Shown: one piece after another, positions 32,145 to 46,702 of the stretch | How positions within the stretch are numbered: the stretch's first letter is position 1 | Layout of the letters: every line of letters starts with the position of its first letter | Assembly (NCBI GenBank): GCA_009176605.1 | Contig: SEYY01000160.1 | Coordinates: forward strand, 398,325 to 450,824 | Direction of reading: 5' to 3' | Origin: Armadillidium nasatum | Lineage: Eukaryota > Arthropoda > Malacostraca > Isopoda > Armadillidiidae | Length of the DNA stretch: 52,500 nucleotides | Translations under genes and position numbers: made by a program | The notes under the pieces: model-generated | Told to the model about the DNA's origin: nothing | The model's input: only the letters and a program-made list of their open reading frames with translations | Database searches by the model: none

Positions 32145-32400
32145 ATTTCGTGCTTATATCTTTTTTTCTAGATGTGATATCAAAAATCTGTTCTCACTAA
32201 TGCAAGAAATTGAGGCTAAGATTATTCAGTTAAATTTTCAGCTCATGTGGACCAGTGGTTTGACCCCGTTATTCATTTTTTTCAACTTTGTGTCCAAATA
32301 ACTTTCAAACCGTTATAGACTCAGAAAAATGCTCAAAATCAACTCAGAACTTTGGGGGAAAATGCATATACCCTGAAAATTTCAGCTCAATCAGTCAAAT
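31490..32400. repeat. Internal palindrome of foldback element, copy 2
   Basis: Same inverted layout as in copy 1: gagtctataactgctaaa (about 31572) against ccgttatagactcag (about 32309), caaaccact (31636) against agtggtttga (about 32252), gagatatagcc (31912) against agaagctaaatctcg (about 31973). Confidence 0.72.
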
Positions 32401-32510
32401 AAAAATAAAAAAATTTAAACAATATAAGAAAATTAAGATATTTCTTCTTGCTTTTTTAAAATTTTCTCTTTTTTTCTGTTTCTTTTGACTACTTTTCTGC
32501 AAGTGAATTT

Positions 32511-32687
32511 TCATTTTTGTGTTTTGATTTTATGCCCCCATAAAGATTTGGTTGAAATTTTTTTACTTGTACCACCCGGACGTCCTCTTCTAATTTTCTG
32601 ACTGCAGATGTTACATTTAGCTATTTCGAGCCTATCCTGAAACATTGTAAAGTACTCCAATACTGCAGAAGCTGATCTTTTAACCAT
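32511..32687 (-). pseudogene. BED-type zinc finger fragment of a hAT transposase
   Basis: A 58-codon frame from ATG at 32687: MVKRSASAVLEYFTMFQDRL, EIAKCNICSQKIRRG, then KKISTKSLWGH. It fits the BED finger pattern: aromatic W/F-x-Y-F start, C-x2-C (residues 25 and 28), then T-K-S-L-W-x-H with the first His. The second His lies in another frame just beyond (SKHK), so a one-base change breaks the finger's end. No other transposase part exists in the element. Confidence 0.68.
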
Positions 32688-33150
32688 ATTGATTGAAAGG
32701 ATAAAAAAAATAATATTTTTAAATAATGTAGCTAGTTGATTCAAGTTTGATACATAGCAATGATATAACAATGATATGTATAAATATAGGTTATATTGAT
32801 AATTTTATATCTTACATTTTTTCTAACTTTACTTTGTGGGCTTATAGGTAAAGCTGTTGAATCACTATTATGAATCAAATGTTTTTTTTTTATTTTAATT
32901 TTTGGACTTTTCATTATACAAAATCTGTAATTTTCTGACATTTTTCCAGTGAAAATGCATATAGTCATTAATTTAAGTGAATGTTGGCTATTCTACGCCT
33001 TTCTTATAATTAAATAAACCTCAATTAACTTTATATTTAATTGTCTTAACCTAAAATTTTAGTGCTTTTAACCTCTTCACAAATTTTAGGCAACCCCGGC
33101 CAGAACCCCGGCCCCGGCCCCTGCAAAATTCCAGCCCCGCTCGGTCCCTA

Positions 33151-33158
33151 TCTGGAAG
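33151..33158. repeat. Target site duplication, right (foldback hAT copy 2)
   Basis: tctggaag, identical to 31368-31375. Confidence 0.87.
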
Positions 33159-33165
33159 GAAGGGG

Positions 33166-34147
33166 GTTTCAGAGGTATTAGAAGTAGGGACTCTAAATGT
33201 AAGGGAGGTGAACAAAGAAGAGAAAAGGGAAGAAGTGGGGGTTGTGATGGAGGAAAGGAGGCTGGATATTCTAGCATTGACAGAAACGAAACTGAAAGGG
33301 GAAGGGGATTTGCCATTTGGGAAATATAAAGGGATGTACACTGGAGTGAATGAGAGGGTGAGAGCAAGGGAGGGTGTAGCAATTGTTATAAGAGATGAGT
33401 GGTGGAGTTGTATAAAAGGGGGAGGTAGAATGGGGGTTAGAATAGTTTGGGTGAGATTAAGGTTAAGAAGGGAGTATTGGGTTTTTATTTGTGCTTATGC
33501 ACCAGTAGTAGGAGGAAATGAAAGGGAGAGAGAGAGATTTTGGGAGAGTCTTAGTGAGTGTGTGGGAAGTTTTGACGGTATGGATCATGTTTGTCTGTTG
33601 GGAGATTTGAATGCAAGGGTGGGTGTAAGAAGGGTGAACAGGGTAGTAGGACCATTTGGAGTGGAAAGGGTAAATGAAAATGGAACTGAAATGATTGGAA
33701 TGTGTGCGGTAAAGGGGGGGTATGATTGGAAACACTTGGTTTAAAAAGAAAGAAAATCATAAATAAACCCGGGTGAGTGGTGTAAATGAGGAAAGGGGAC
33801 TGTTGAAATTTGTGTGTGTTGGCTGGGGAGGGAGGAGTAGGTTGTTGGATTTCAACGTGCTGAGGGGAGCTGCGATGGGTGTTTCGGATCATTATTTGGT
33901 GGTGGCGAAAATAAAAGTTAAAAGAGATTGGGAGAAAATGGGAGGGAGAGGAAGGGTTGTGGAGATAGAACGGGTGGAGAGGTTAGAAGATGAGGAAAAG
34001 AGAGGTGACTACACAAGATGGATAAGGGAGAAATGGGAAGAGATTAGGGGGAGGGAGGTGGAAGGGGTTGATAAGGAGTGGAGTAAACTGAAGGGGGCGT
34101 TAGTGGAGGTTGCGAGAAGAGTGTGTGGGGTAAAAAAAAATAGGTAA
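33166..34147 (+). pseudogene. RTE LINE APE-type endonuclease
   Basis: Reads VGTLNVREV (start of the fold), LDILALTETKLKGEG with the catalytic Glu of the TETK motif, GVAIVIRDEW, VFICAYAP, and VCLLGDLNARVG with the Asp and Asn of the GDxNA motif. After a shift near 33745 the frame 33773-34147 continues: LLDFNVLRGAAMGVSDHYLV holds the SDH motif. All recognisable catalytic residues are kept. The shift between 33740 and 33775, with a stop, is the only break seen in this domain. Confidence 0.83.
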
Positions 34148-34149
34148 TG

Positions 34150-35810
34150 GTAGAAGAAAGGGGAGTGAGTGGTGGAGTGAAGAGTTGGGGAATATGGTTA
34201 AAAGGAAAAAGGAGGCCTTCTGCAAGTATTTGAGTACGAAGGAGGGTAGGGATTGGGAAGAGTATAAGGAGAGGTATAGGAGGTGAAGAGAGCGAAAAGG
34301 AGAGTGGGAGAGGAGTTGGGTAGAAAGTTGGCAGAGAATTTTAAGGAAAGGAGTAAGATGTTTTGGAAGGAGGTAAATAAAGCGAGGAGAGGGAGAGGGA
34401 GTAAGGGGGGAAGATGGTGCTGTGGTGCAAGGAGAGAGGGAGGTGGGGGAGATGGAAGAGACACTCTAGTGATTTGTTGACGGTGGTGGGAGGCGAGGGA
34501 GTAGTGGAGAATAATGAGGAGAAGTTATTTGAAGAAGGCGGGAGTATTAATAGAGAGGAAATAAAAGTAGCTGTGGGAAAGGTGAAGAAGGGAAAATCAG
34601 TAGGAATGGATGGTATATATGGGGAGATGATAAGGGTGGGAGCGAGAGTGATAGTTGACTGGTTGGTGAGAATGTTTAATGTGTGTTGGGGAGAGGGAAA
34701 AGTGCCTCAGGAGTGGCAAGATGCCTGCATAGTGCCGATATATAAAGGGAAAGGGGATAAGATGGTATGTAAGAATTTTAGGGGGATAAGCTTGTTGAGT
34801 GTAGTAGGGAAAATATATGGGAAAGTTTTAGTATCGAAAGTGAAAGAATTGACAAGAGAGAGAGTGGGGGAGGAACAGGGAGGTTTTAGAGAAGGTAGTG
34901 GATGTGTGGATCAGGTGTTTACACTGAGAATGATTGGTGAAAAATTGCGTGAGAAAGATAAAGTGGGGTATGTATGCTTTATGGATTTAGAAAAGGCGTT
35001 TGATAGAGTTTGTAGGAGGAAATTGTTTGAGGTTTTAAGGGAGGGGAGAGTGAGAGGTAGATTATTGAATGGAATTAAATCATTTTATGAGAACTGTAGA
35101 GCGAGGGTGAGGGTGAGGAGGGAACTGACTGAATGGTTTAAAGTGGGAGTTGGACTGAGGCAGGGGTATGTTATGTCTCCGTGGTTGTTTAATGTGTTAA
35201 TGGATGGTGTTGTTAGTAGGATGGAGAGGGAAGGGAAGGGTATTAGGTTGAGAAGTGGAGAGGGAGAATGGGAGGTAAGTGTCTTGTTGTTTGCGGATGA
35301 TGCGGTGTTAGTTGCTGAATCTGGGGAGAAGCTGAGAATGTTGGTAAAGGAGTTTGTGAGGGAATGTGCGTCGAAGGGATTAAGGGTAAACTCAACAAAG
35401 AGTAAAGTGATGAGGATTGGGGGCAGGGATGAGGCAGAAAGAGGGGAGGAATGGGAGGGTGTCGAGGTGGGGGAGAGAAATTTGAGGAGGTAGAAGAGTT
35501 TAAATATCTGGGAATGTTAGTGGAGGGAAAAGGAGGGATGGATGGGGAAATAAAGAATAGAGTGATGGAGGAAATAAAAGTGATGGGAGGACTGAAAGAA
35601 GTTTGCAAGAAGAGAAGAATATTAAAGGAAATAAAGGTAAGAATGTTCGAGAGTATGTGTCTACCATCTGCAATGTACGAGTGTGAGACATGGGTGATGA
35701 ATGCTCAGATTAGGAAAAGATTAGAAGTTTTTGAGATGAAAGGATTGAGGGTTATATGTGGGTTAAGGAGGGTAGATAGGATCAAAAACGAAAGAACAAG
35801 AAAGATATGA
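34150..35810 (+). pseudogene. RTE LINE reverse transcriptase and C-terminal region
   Basis: The main frame 34414-35493 (359 codons) reads PQEWQDACIVPIYKGKGDK, FRGISLLSVVGKIYGKVL, EEQGGFREGSGCVDQVFTLR, FMDLEKAFDRVCRRKLF (motif A), GLRQGYVMSPWLFNVLMDG (motif B) and VLLFADDAVLVAESGEKLR, the catalytic FADD at 35290-35301. The frame then shifts near 35460 and continues (35451-35810) with FKYLGMLVEGKG, CETWVMNAQIRKRLEVFEMK and GLRVICGLRRVDRIKNERT. The linker at 34150-34400 is in other frames. The RT core itself is uninterrupted, the best preserved in the window. Confidence 0.87.
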
Positions 35811-36146
35811 GGATGGAAGAGGGGAATAGTGCTTTGAGCGGAAGAGGGTGTATTAAGATGGTTTCGGCATATGTGTAGAATGGATGAGAATAGGATGGTG
35901 GGTAGAGTGATGAGATCCGAGATAAAGGGAGGAAGGGGATGGGAAGGCTGAGGTGGAGGTGGATGGATGGGTTGAGGAAAATATTGAGGGGGATAGGTTT
36001 AAATGTGGAGGAAGGTATGAGAGTCGTGGAGGACAGAGTGAGATGGAGGGCAGTGGTGAAGGGGGAGGGAAGATAGAGTGTGGATGTGTGTGTGTGTGAG
36101 CGAACTGTGACGGGCACCACCCCACGAGAGTGGGAAGGTGAATGGT

Positions 36147-39674
<3,528 letters not shown>

Positions 39675-39689
39675 AATATTTTAAATTTT

Positions 39690-40130
39690 TTTCAAACATT
39701 TTTTTAAAGTATACCATTTTGTTAGAATAAATTTCCTCTACTGCTTTAATTTTCACTTTCTTCCAATTTACTATTCTAACAAATTAATGTCATAGGTTGG
39801 GTGTTCAGGTGTGAATCTCCAAGTAACCTTGGAAATTCATTCTCTGTGTATCATTATATTAGAATGAAAATTATATCGATTTTTATATTTGTAATTATTT
39901 GCAACAATATTAGGAATTATATATCGATATTAGGAACGATATATCGATTATTACGGTGTCGTTCCTGCCGGTTATGATAGATCGTGACATGCAATTTTTA
40001 GTAAGAGAGATTGAAATAACGTTGTGGACACATAACTTGTATTGCATTGAATAATGTAAAATCTTTGTGAAATCATTAAATAAAAATAAAGAATACCAAG
40101 TAAGAATAGTATTACACACCACAACTATTT
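39690..40130 (+). mobile_element. Gypsy II 3' end / LTR fragment
   Basis: Inverted copy of 21880-22290. Shared: tgtcataggttgggtgttca, gtgtgaatctccaagtaacc, ggaaattcattctctg, and cgatatatcg palindromes. It may be a solo LTR or a 3' remnant; no target duplication was resolved. A 10-bp inverted pair tgttagaata / tattctaaca (39719-39779) could form a stem just before it. Confidence 0.65.
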
Positions 40131-40239
40131 ACGATATTATAAATAAAAGAAAATAAACTAAATAAGGTAAGAGAAAAACATTTTTATATATATAACAAGA
40201 TCTAGGCTTACACTAAAGCTTAAAGCAAAAATATAGCCA

Positions 40240-40385
<146 letters not shown>

Positions 40386-40615
40386 ACGTAGCAGTAATTT
40401 AAAAATTAATATGCTGAAGTTACATGTGATGTTTGGTTTAATTACGAACTCTGTTCCATATGGATTGCAAAATTGATCATTTTACCCTTTGTTTTCTAAA
40501 ACATTTTAAAATATAAAAAAAATGTAATGTGCATTATATGATAACTAATATATAATAAAAGAAAAATATTTTAATTTTGAAAATAATTTATTAATGAAAT
40601 TTTCTTTCCATACAG

Positions 40616-40808
40616 GTTTGATAGGTGGTACTTCAACTTGTCATATGTGTCTTACAGTGGATCCTATTTTTGTTTCCGGTGTGTGGGGTCCATATTTAAA
40701 TGCCATGTTGTCTAATTATTGGCTGAATGAAGGAGGCCAAAGCGCTACTGGGAGTCTTGTCGATCATATTGTCCTTGAACATCCCGCTATCAGACTTTGT
40801 CCTGAAAA
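40616..40808 (+). CDS. FGGY: FGGY carbohydrate kinase, internal exon (start of C-terminal domain)
   Basis: A 193-bp exon, acceptor ATACAG at 40615, donor AA|GTAAGT at 40809. It enters in phase 1 and leaves in phase 2. It encodes [40 protein letters not shown] and [25 protein letters not shown] is the phosphate-contacting loop that opens the FGGY_C domain, and the W-G-P-Y and N-E-G-G-Q-S motifs are diagnostic of the FGGY (ribulose kinase-like) subfamily. The intron before it is about 12.5 kb. No frame damage or stop is seen. Confidence 0.94.
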
Positions 40809-41560
40809 GTAAGTTTTTTTTTTTTTTTCCCCCTAGATTCTCGTAAACAAATTTTTTTTAAAAATTTTATTTTGAAGAAAAAAAAATAAAATAAAATATC
40901 TCTTAATATTCAGATGTTATAGGTGGTATCAAAAGCTTCAACACAGAATGTCCATCATTTAATCACACTTGGTTATAAAACATTTTAAAAAAAGTTCCGA
41001 GAAGCAGTATTTAAGATTTTAGAGTTGTGATGTTATCTAACCAAAACTTTCAAAAAACATATTCTTTAGAAACAAACTACATGCTGCTCGAGGTAACTAA
41101 CTGTTCATATTGCACTAATTACAAGATGCTCTCACAGAACAATTAGTGTTGTGACCATAAGTTTTTTTTTGGAGGTTTGAAACTCCATACTTATTTTATG
41201 TCACTTTTCCACTGTATTTCTTTTTAAATTTAATCTTAGTCTTAGTTCATATGAGAAGTTTGGATGTTTGGTTTTTTAAAATTTTTTCATTTTATTTTAT
41301 ACTCCCATTTTTAATGGAGCGTCTGCCCGTGAGTGGTGGCAACAACTCGGAATAAAGTGTATGTTAATAATAATTATTGAAATATATAATAGATTAATAA
41401 AGAAGGATTTACGCCAGTCAGTAGTTTCAGATAATGATCATGTTCTTTCATTAGTGAGATTGCATCTATCTGGAACCAGAAATTTATACTACTCTATCTT
41501 GCAGCAAATCTCACTATGGCTGCTCTACCATTAAACCTCTCCATATTCATACTTATATGC
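40809..41560. other. FGGY intron; possible LINE B tail near 41310
   Basis: No gene. A short segment near 41310-41350 (tctgcccgtgagtggtggca) resembles the 3' end of LINE B, too short to call an element. Confidence 0.4.
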
Positions 41561-41574
41561 AGAGATGGGTATCG

Positions 41575-41705
41575 TTACATGAAATTAGGTAGCGTTACCG
41601 TTACTGGTTACTTGAGAGAAAAGGTGTAGCGTTACCGTTACATCGTTACATTTTAAAATCCTTTGAAGCGTTACCGTTACTCGTTACATGTAACGCGTTA
41701 CTTTT
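41575..41705. promoter_or_regulatory. Subterminal GTTAC array of hAT
   Basis: At least eight GTTAC/GTAAC words in about 130 bp, several within a longer unit gcgttaccgttact. Inferred transposase-binding region. Confidence 0.65.
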
Positions 41706-42169
41706 GGTCAGTTTCGGGCTTAATTATTAGTTTACAGTTTTCGTACATGATCATATGTATACATATTTACTGCTGACGATTAAATCATTGGATTAACTAA
41801 CAGTTTTTAAACTTTTATTCAAAAAGTGCAATTTGTATTACTATCATTGACCAAATAATATAAATATAGTTTTTAAAATTGTTATATATATTTTAAGTTT
41901 CATTATATAAATTTAAGTGCAATAAATGATATACATTTATGGAATTTAGTGATACAATATTATCCATATTTGAAATTTTTTATAATTTATTTTATTAATA
42001 AACGTAGAATATTATCTGAATTGTGCTTCACTTTGAACCCTAGTTAGCCGATCTTCTTTCAACATTGTTTAATTTTATTGGACGGTATGCAAAGTATTAA
42101 GAGTAGATATTATTAATAATAATAATAATAAAAAAAATGACAGTAATAATGTATTGTAAAGTTAGGTAA

Positions 42170-42170
42170 T

Positions 42171-42229
<59 letters not shown>

Positions 42230-42262
42230 TAATAATAATAATAACAATAATAGTAATAATTA
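42170..42262. repeat. (AAT)n microsatellite
   Basis: AAT array with a few AAC and AGT variants towards the right. Confidence 0.93.
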
Positions 42263-42405
42263 AGATCTATTTAAACATAGTTAATCACTTAATAATAAAT
42301 GATAATAATTTTCAGTAACCATATTGAGCATAAATAAAATTAAAAAAGAAAGACATAGGGATTTTATTTATAGTAACTTAATTAATAACATTACAAATAT
42401 TAACA

Positions 42406-42585
42406 TTACAAATTACCTTTAAGAGTGACTAGCGTTTCAAACATATTATCAGATAGCTTGGATCTCTTTGGAGAGTGAATGTGACCCGCAAAGCTGAATA
42501 ACCTTTCTACAGGGGCCGACGAAGGTAGTGGAGTATTGTAGTGCAAAAAGACTTTTTTAACACAGGGATACCTATCAAGTCTTGG
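42406..42585 (-). pseudogene. hAT transposase dimerisation domain
   Basis: The minus strand reads YNTPLPSSAPVERLFSFAGH then IHSPKRSKLSDNMFETLVTL and a natural stop at 42406-42408. This is the hAT C-terminal domain: the P-S-S-A-P-V-E-R core contains the third catalytic Glu. It is open without damage over this stretch, but the part upstream of about 42590 has lost its frame. Confidence 0.85.
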
Positions 42586-42590
42586 AGATG

Positions 42591-43837
42591 ATTAAAAAGA
42601 ATTATTAAGGCTGATGAGACATGAATAGGATTACTACTGCTGAGACACCAAACGAGGTTGCCTGAAAAGTACAATAAGGTTAAGATCTTTTCCGAATGGG
42701 ATCTATTTGAATTTTGTGTCATCCATGTAATTTTTTTTGGTATTACCTGAAGTCTGTATATGCGTGTGAACTTCTAGGGAAAAAATCTTATTTTAAAATA
42801 TTGTACTATGTTGAAGATGTTTCATTCTCGTTAGAAGTGTTTTTATTTTGCCCTTATGTCAAATCGTTTTGCATATTTTGTAGCACCTACGCCTATTTGG
42901 GAATACTTGAAGCATATCTTCACCAGGATGACTCCTAAGATGTCATCCAACTCTGTCATGTTGAATCTTTTTATGACAATTTTACATATTTGTGGAAAAT
43001 AAAAATGTTAAATTGAAAAAAAAAATGTTGTTTACAGAGAAAAACACTAACTTCAAATTTAAAATCCTCGCAACCAGATTTGATTAGTACCAGGGGATAG
43101 CAACAGTGCAACAAAAATATTATTCTTTAGTGTTATTAACCGAAATCGGGAGAGAGTCAATAACATTTCGAGCAACCTGATACTGTGACTTAACAGTAGA
43201 GTGATTGCGTCTCACGTGTTTGAAAATGCGGTTTCCATCCCTCATGCGAATCTCAGGAAGAAACTTCGTAGAAAATTACCTTCCTCTAATAAGTGTTTGC
43301 TTAAGATGGTGCGAAATTTTATTTATTAAAATTTAATAGTGATGCATGGTGATATACGAGTGTCTCGATCTTTCTTGGGTAGGAAGACTAGTGTTAAGGC
43401 AATGTAGCGAGTATGAATGTAGAAGGTCAACTAATTGTTGAGCATTAGGAGAAAGAATCTGTTGTTACCCCATATGAGATGATGTGAATTGCAATTTAAA
43501 TGCATTACAGAGAGTAACAATTAATTAAAGAATTTTTCCGATTGTTTTGAAAATTGTAGAGAAAGGGGTGATCATTTTTGTTTTCAAAATTTCCATCTTA
43601 TCTATATTGAATTGTTTTTGATATGTACCTTAGATTTACTTTTTTTTTTTTTTGTATGTTACATTTTCCTATGTACTTGTCCGATATCTGAGCTTACTGC
43701 TCTGATTATCCAAGCTGTGGCAAGCATGCATTTTCATTGCCGCAAGTAGTATAGTTCCTTGTAAACATATACATAATATTTTTCTTTTAGAAGTTTATTG
43801 TTTATAATTGTTTATAATAAGTCAACTATTTTCTTAG
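42591..43837. other. FGGY intron; degraded sequence
   Basis: Probably includes the decayed upstream part of the hAT on the left. The rest shows no clear frame, inverted ends or known repeat. A T-rich tract and TTTTCTTAG at 43829-43837 form the acceptor of the next exon. Confidence 0.4.
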
Positions 43838-43991
43838 TCAGGAGGTATATGCATGGCTTGAAACTATTCTTGAAAAACTACTAAAGAATGAAGAAGTAGA
43901 AGATATGTCACTACTTACAAAGAACTTGCATGTTTATCCAGACTTTCATGGAAATCGATCTCCATTGGCTGATGCATCTGTAAGAGGAATG
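43838..43991 (+). CDS. FGGY: FGGY carbohydrate kinase, internal exon (C-terminal domain)
   Basis: A 154-bp exon; acceptor TTCTTAG at 43837, donor ATG|GTAAGT at 43992. It takes phase 2 from the exon at 40616 (the split codon gives Asn) and leaves in phase 0. It encodes QEVYAWLETILEKLLKNEEV, EDMSLLTKNLHVYPDFHGNR and SPLADASVRGM. The V-x-P-D-F-H-G-N-R-S-P-L-A-D motif is a hallmark of the family, at the sugar/nucleotide cleft side of the FGGY_C domain. An internal AG at 43841 would shift the frame, so the upstream acceptor is chosen. The next exon should start with the segment after RGM; none was recognised to the right in this window. Confidence 0.93.
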
Positions 43992-44267
43992 GTAAGTCTA
44001 TTTCCATCGCCTTTCTTGAGCATTTCAGGCAAGTTTGCTTGAAATTTTTTTCTCCTTAAATTTATTTTGAAAATTTTTTGTCCCAACATGTTTTTTTTTA
44101 ATAGTAATGAGAGATAATGAGAGCAGACAGGGTAAAGGTTTAAGGAGATTTAATGTCCCGTAGAATATGTTTGAAAGTTTAAATTAAAAGAAATGCTGGT
44201 AACATAAAAAAAAGAATACACTATCTTTTACTGGTATTTAAATGAAGAAATAAAGATCTAGGTCGAG
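43992..44267. other. FGGY intron sequence
   Basis: Starts with gtaagt. No repeat or coding frame recognised. Confidence 0.45.
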
Positions 44268-44745
44268 TAAAACCTCGACTACACTGGGCAAGTTTACAAG
44301 CCAGTGAGTAGCGAAATTACAAGCAGGCAAGTGAGCGAGTAGTTGATTGCACTGAGCTAGTAAACTCGGCCATTTGTTACACTGAGTCATCTACCCTTTC
44401 ACATTGTTTGTTCTTTGTTTCGATTGCTTCCACTTCTTGGTAAGTGTTTAGTATTTTAAATAAAATGCCAGAGTGAAATAGCAAAGATTTAGAATTTTTG
44501 TAAATATATGAAAAATAACCTTTCCTATGGAACAATAAAAATGCCTAACATTTAAATATCAAAACGAAAGATGCGTCTCAAAATATGTACGAACATTTAA
44601 TTACGCTTGTAATTAAATTACAAGCTTAGTCTCTTCACTTGGTATTTATTTTATATTTTTAGTGTTCCTACCTCTTGATTTCGAGTGGGCCTGCGAGTAA
44701 ATTGTAAAGTAACGTGGTCCTCTGCTTTTCAGTAGCTAGTTAGCT

Positions 44746-44753
44746 AGTTTACT
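44746..44753. repeat. Target site duplication, LINE B (tail side)
   Basis: agtttact next to the poly(T) tail; repeated at 46106-46113 beyond the truncated 5' end of the LINE. Confidence 0.65.
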
Positions 44754-46105
44754 TTTTTTTTTTTTTTTTTTACAGAACGCCACCGCTCACGGGCTGAGCC
44801 CTTTTCAAGGAGGGGGCACACACACATAGAGAGAACTCATTTAAACACACCTAACGCACAGCTCTCAGGTGGGCGCAGACGGAAGCCTTGAAGAGTGGAA
44901 GGTTAAATATAGAAGGAAAAATAGATGAAAGTAGGGAGTTCCACAGAATAGAGGTGGCTGGAAAGAAAGAGGTACCATACAACGGGCTAGCCTGGGATTT
45001 CCTACGTCCACACAAAATTGGTGCGAAAGCAGGGCACCCCTTGTGCAACGAGGATGACGCAATGGTGGAGGAATGCGAGAGGCCAATTCCCTCGAGCACC
45101 TGCCATTGTAGTACCTTTGGAAAAGAGATAGCGCGCCAACGTCACGTCGCAGAGACAGAGGGTCAAGAGAGTTTGAAAGTAGGGGACAGTTAATTAATCT
45201 TTTAGCTTTTGACTCAACCCTATCCAGAAGAGAGGAGGAGCCGGAGCCCCCCCAAATGTGAGAACAGTACTCCATGCAAGGGCGAATAAGACCCTTATAT
45301 ATTTGGAGTAACTGTTCAGAAGAGAAAAATTCTCGCAATCTGAACAGAACTCCCAGCTTCTTAGAGGCCGCTTTAGCAACCATTGTGATATGTGGTTTCC
45401 AAGATAGTTTGTTGCTTATGTTTAGACCAAGAATGTTAATGTTATTTACAGGTGAGACGGGAGAGCCATCGAATAGGATAGGAAAGTTAGGAGGTGTTTT
45501 TGAGAGGGAGATGTGAAGAAGTTGAGTTTTTAAAGAGTTGAATTTCACAAGGTTGCTATGACCCCACCGGGAAATTCCATCCAGATCGGCAAGAATAGAA
45601 TTGGAAAGTTGAAGACGAGAAACAACTCTAGAAGCAAAAGAGGAAGCAGATTTGAAATGAGTAGAAGAATGCAGAGTTGAATCATCAGCATAAGAGTGAA
45701 CAGAGTTAGAAGTGCAGTGGAGAAGATCGTTAATGAAAAGTAAGAATAAGGTTGAAGATAAAACAGAACCATGAGGAACACCACAGTTGACAGAAAAGGA
45801 GGAAGAGGTCGCTCCATCTACAACTGCCGAAATGGAACGATCTGAGAGAAAACTAGACAATAGTAAGCAAAGAGAAGGAGGAAACCCAAATGAGGGGAGC
45901 TTGGACAGCAGTGACGCATGCCACACCCGGTCAAAAGCCTTGGATATGTCAAGCGCCACCACACAAGACTCCCCGAAGTCCCTAAGGGCAGAAGACCATA
46001 GATCAGTAAGATAGGAAAGTATGTCACCAGTTCACCTCGAGCGTGGAAAGCCATACTGATGATCAGAAAGAAGAGAATGAGACTCCAAATGATCCAGGAA
46101 ATGAG
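44754..46105 (-). mobile_element. LINE family B, 5'-truncated with poly(A) tail
   Basis: Minus-strand LINE fragment ending in about 20 T (poly(A) on the sense strand) at 44754-44773. It is flanked by the 8-bp duplication agtttact, so it has the signs of a normal target-primed insertion. It carries the RT from just before motif A to the C-terminus. It ends in poly(A), unlike LINE A and the RTE family, whose tails here are (AT)n. Confidence 0.82.
44865..46050 (-). pseudogene. LINE B reverse transcriptase, C-terminal two thirds
   Basis: An uninterrupted 365-codon frame (44865-45962): [20 protein letters not shown] (motif A), GVPHGSVLSSTLFLLFINDL (motif B, with His for Gln), HSYADDSTLHSSTHFKS with YADD at 45681-45692, then NINILGLNISNKLSWKPHI, LGVLFRLREFFSSEQLLQIY, KGLIRPCMEYCSHIWGGSG and the C-terminal RYYNGRCSRELASRIPPPLR. 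A piece at 45960-46050 precedes it in another frame. Endonuclease and RT N-terminus are absent, so it cannot act alone. Confidence 0.87.
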
Positions 46106-46113
46106 AGTTTACT
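46106..46113. repeat. Target site duplication, LINE B (5' side)
   Basis: agtttact, the partner of 44746-44753. Confidence 0.65.
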
Positions 46114-46150
46114 CTCTGTTTGTAAACTCGCTCAATGTAATCGAATCTTA

Positions 46151-46606
<456 letters not shown>

Positions 46607-46702
46607 TTTTTCTTATGTCGCTTTTGAAGTTGATACTGTGATACTGTTTTTCTCTAAAACTTTGCAAGGATAAAATAATCAATACGGAGCATTTCACCGA
46701 AG

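Larger units (their letters stand above)
31376..33150. mobile_element. Non-autonomous hAT-type foldback element, copy 2
   Basis: A 1775-bp element with ends taggaaccgaccggggcc and cagccccgctcggtccct(a), GC-rich subterminal words, the internal palindrome (about 31490-32400) and a BED-finger frame on the minus strand (32511-32687). The 8-bp target duplication is exact. It has diverged from copy 1 by small indels, including a run of about 37 T near 32101. Like copy 1 it sits in an RTE LINE, but at a different site, so these are separate insertions. Confidence 0.87.
41561..42590 (-). mobile_element. hAT element (GTTAC-rich end), 3' part
   Basis: Begins at 41561 with cagagatgggtatcgttac, a hAT-type end, followed by a dense array of gcgttaccgttac / gttacatgtaacgcgttac words to about 41705. 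On the minus strand the C-terminal dimerisation domain of a transposase follows at 42406-42585. The opposite end was not found, and the frame upstream (42590-42960) is degraded, so the right limit is set at the last recognised coding. Different family from the other hATs here. Confidence 0.72.
44268..46150. mobile_element. MITE-like element split by LINE B
   Basis: The left end, taaaacctcgactacactgg followed by gcaagtttacaa, and the inverted right end (46119-46150), read on the minus strand as taagattcgattacattgag then cgagtttacaa, match at about 24 of 31 positions, with mostly C/T and G/A differences. Excluding the nested LINE the element is about 530 bp. Inner sequence repeats cactga/gtaaactcg words. 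No target duplication or transposase was found, so superfamily is unknown. Confidence 0.55.
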
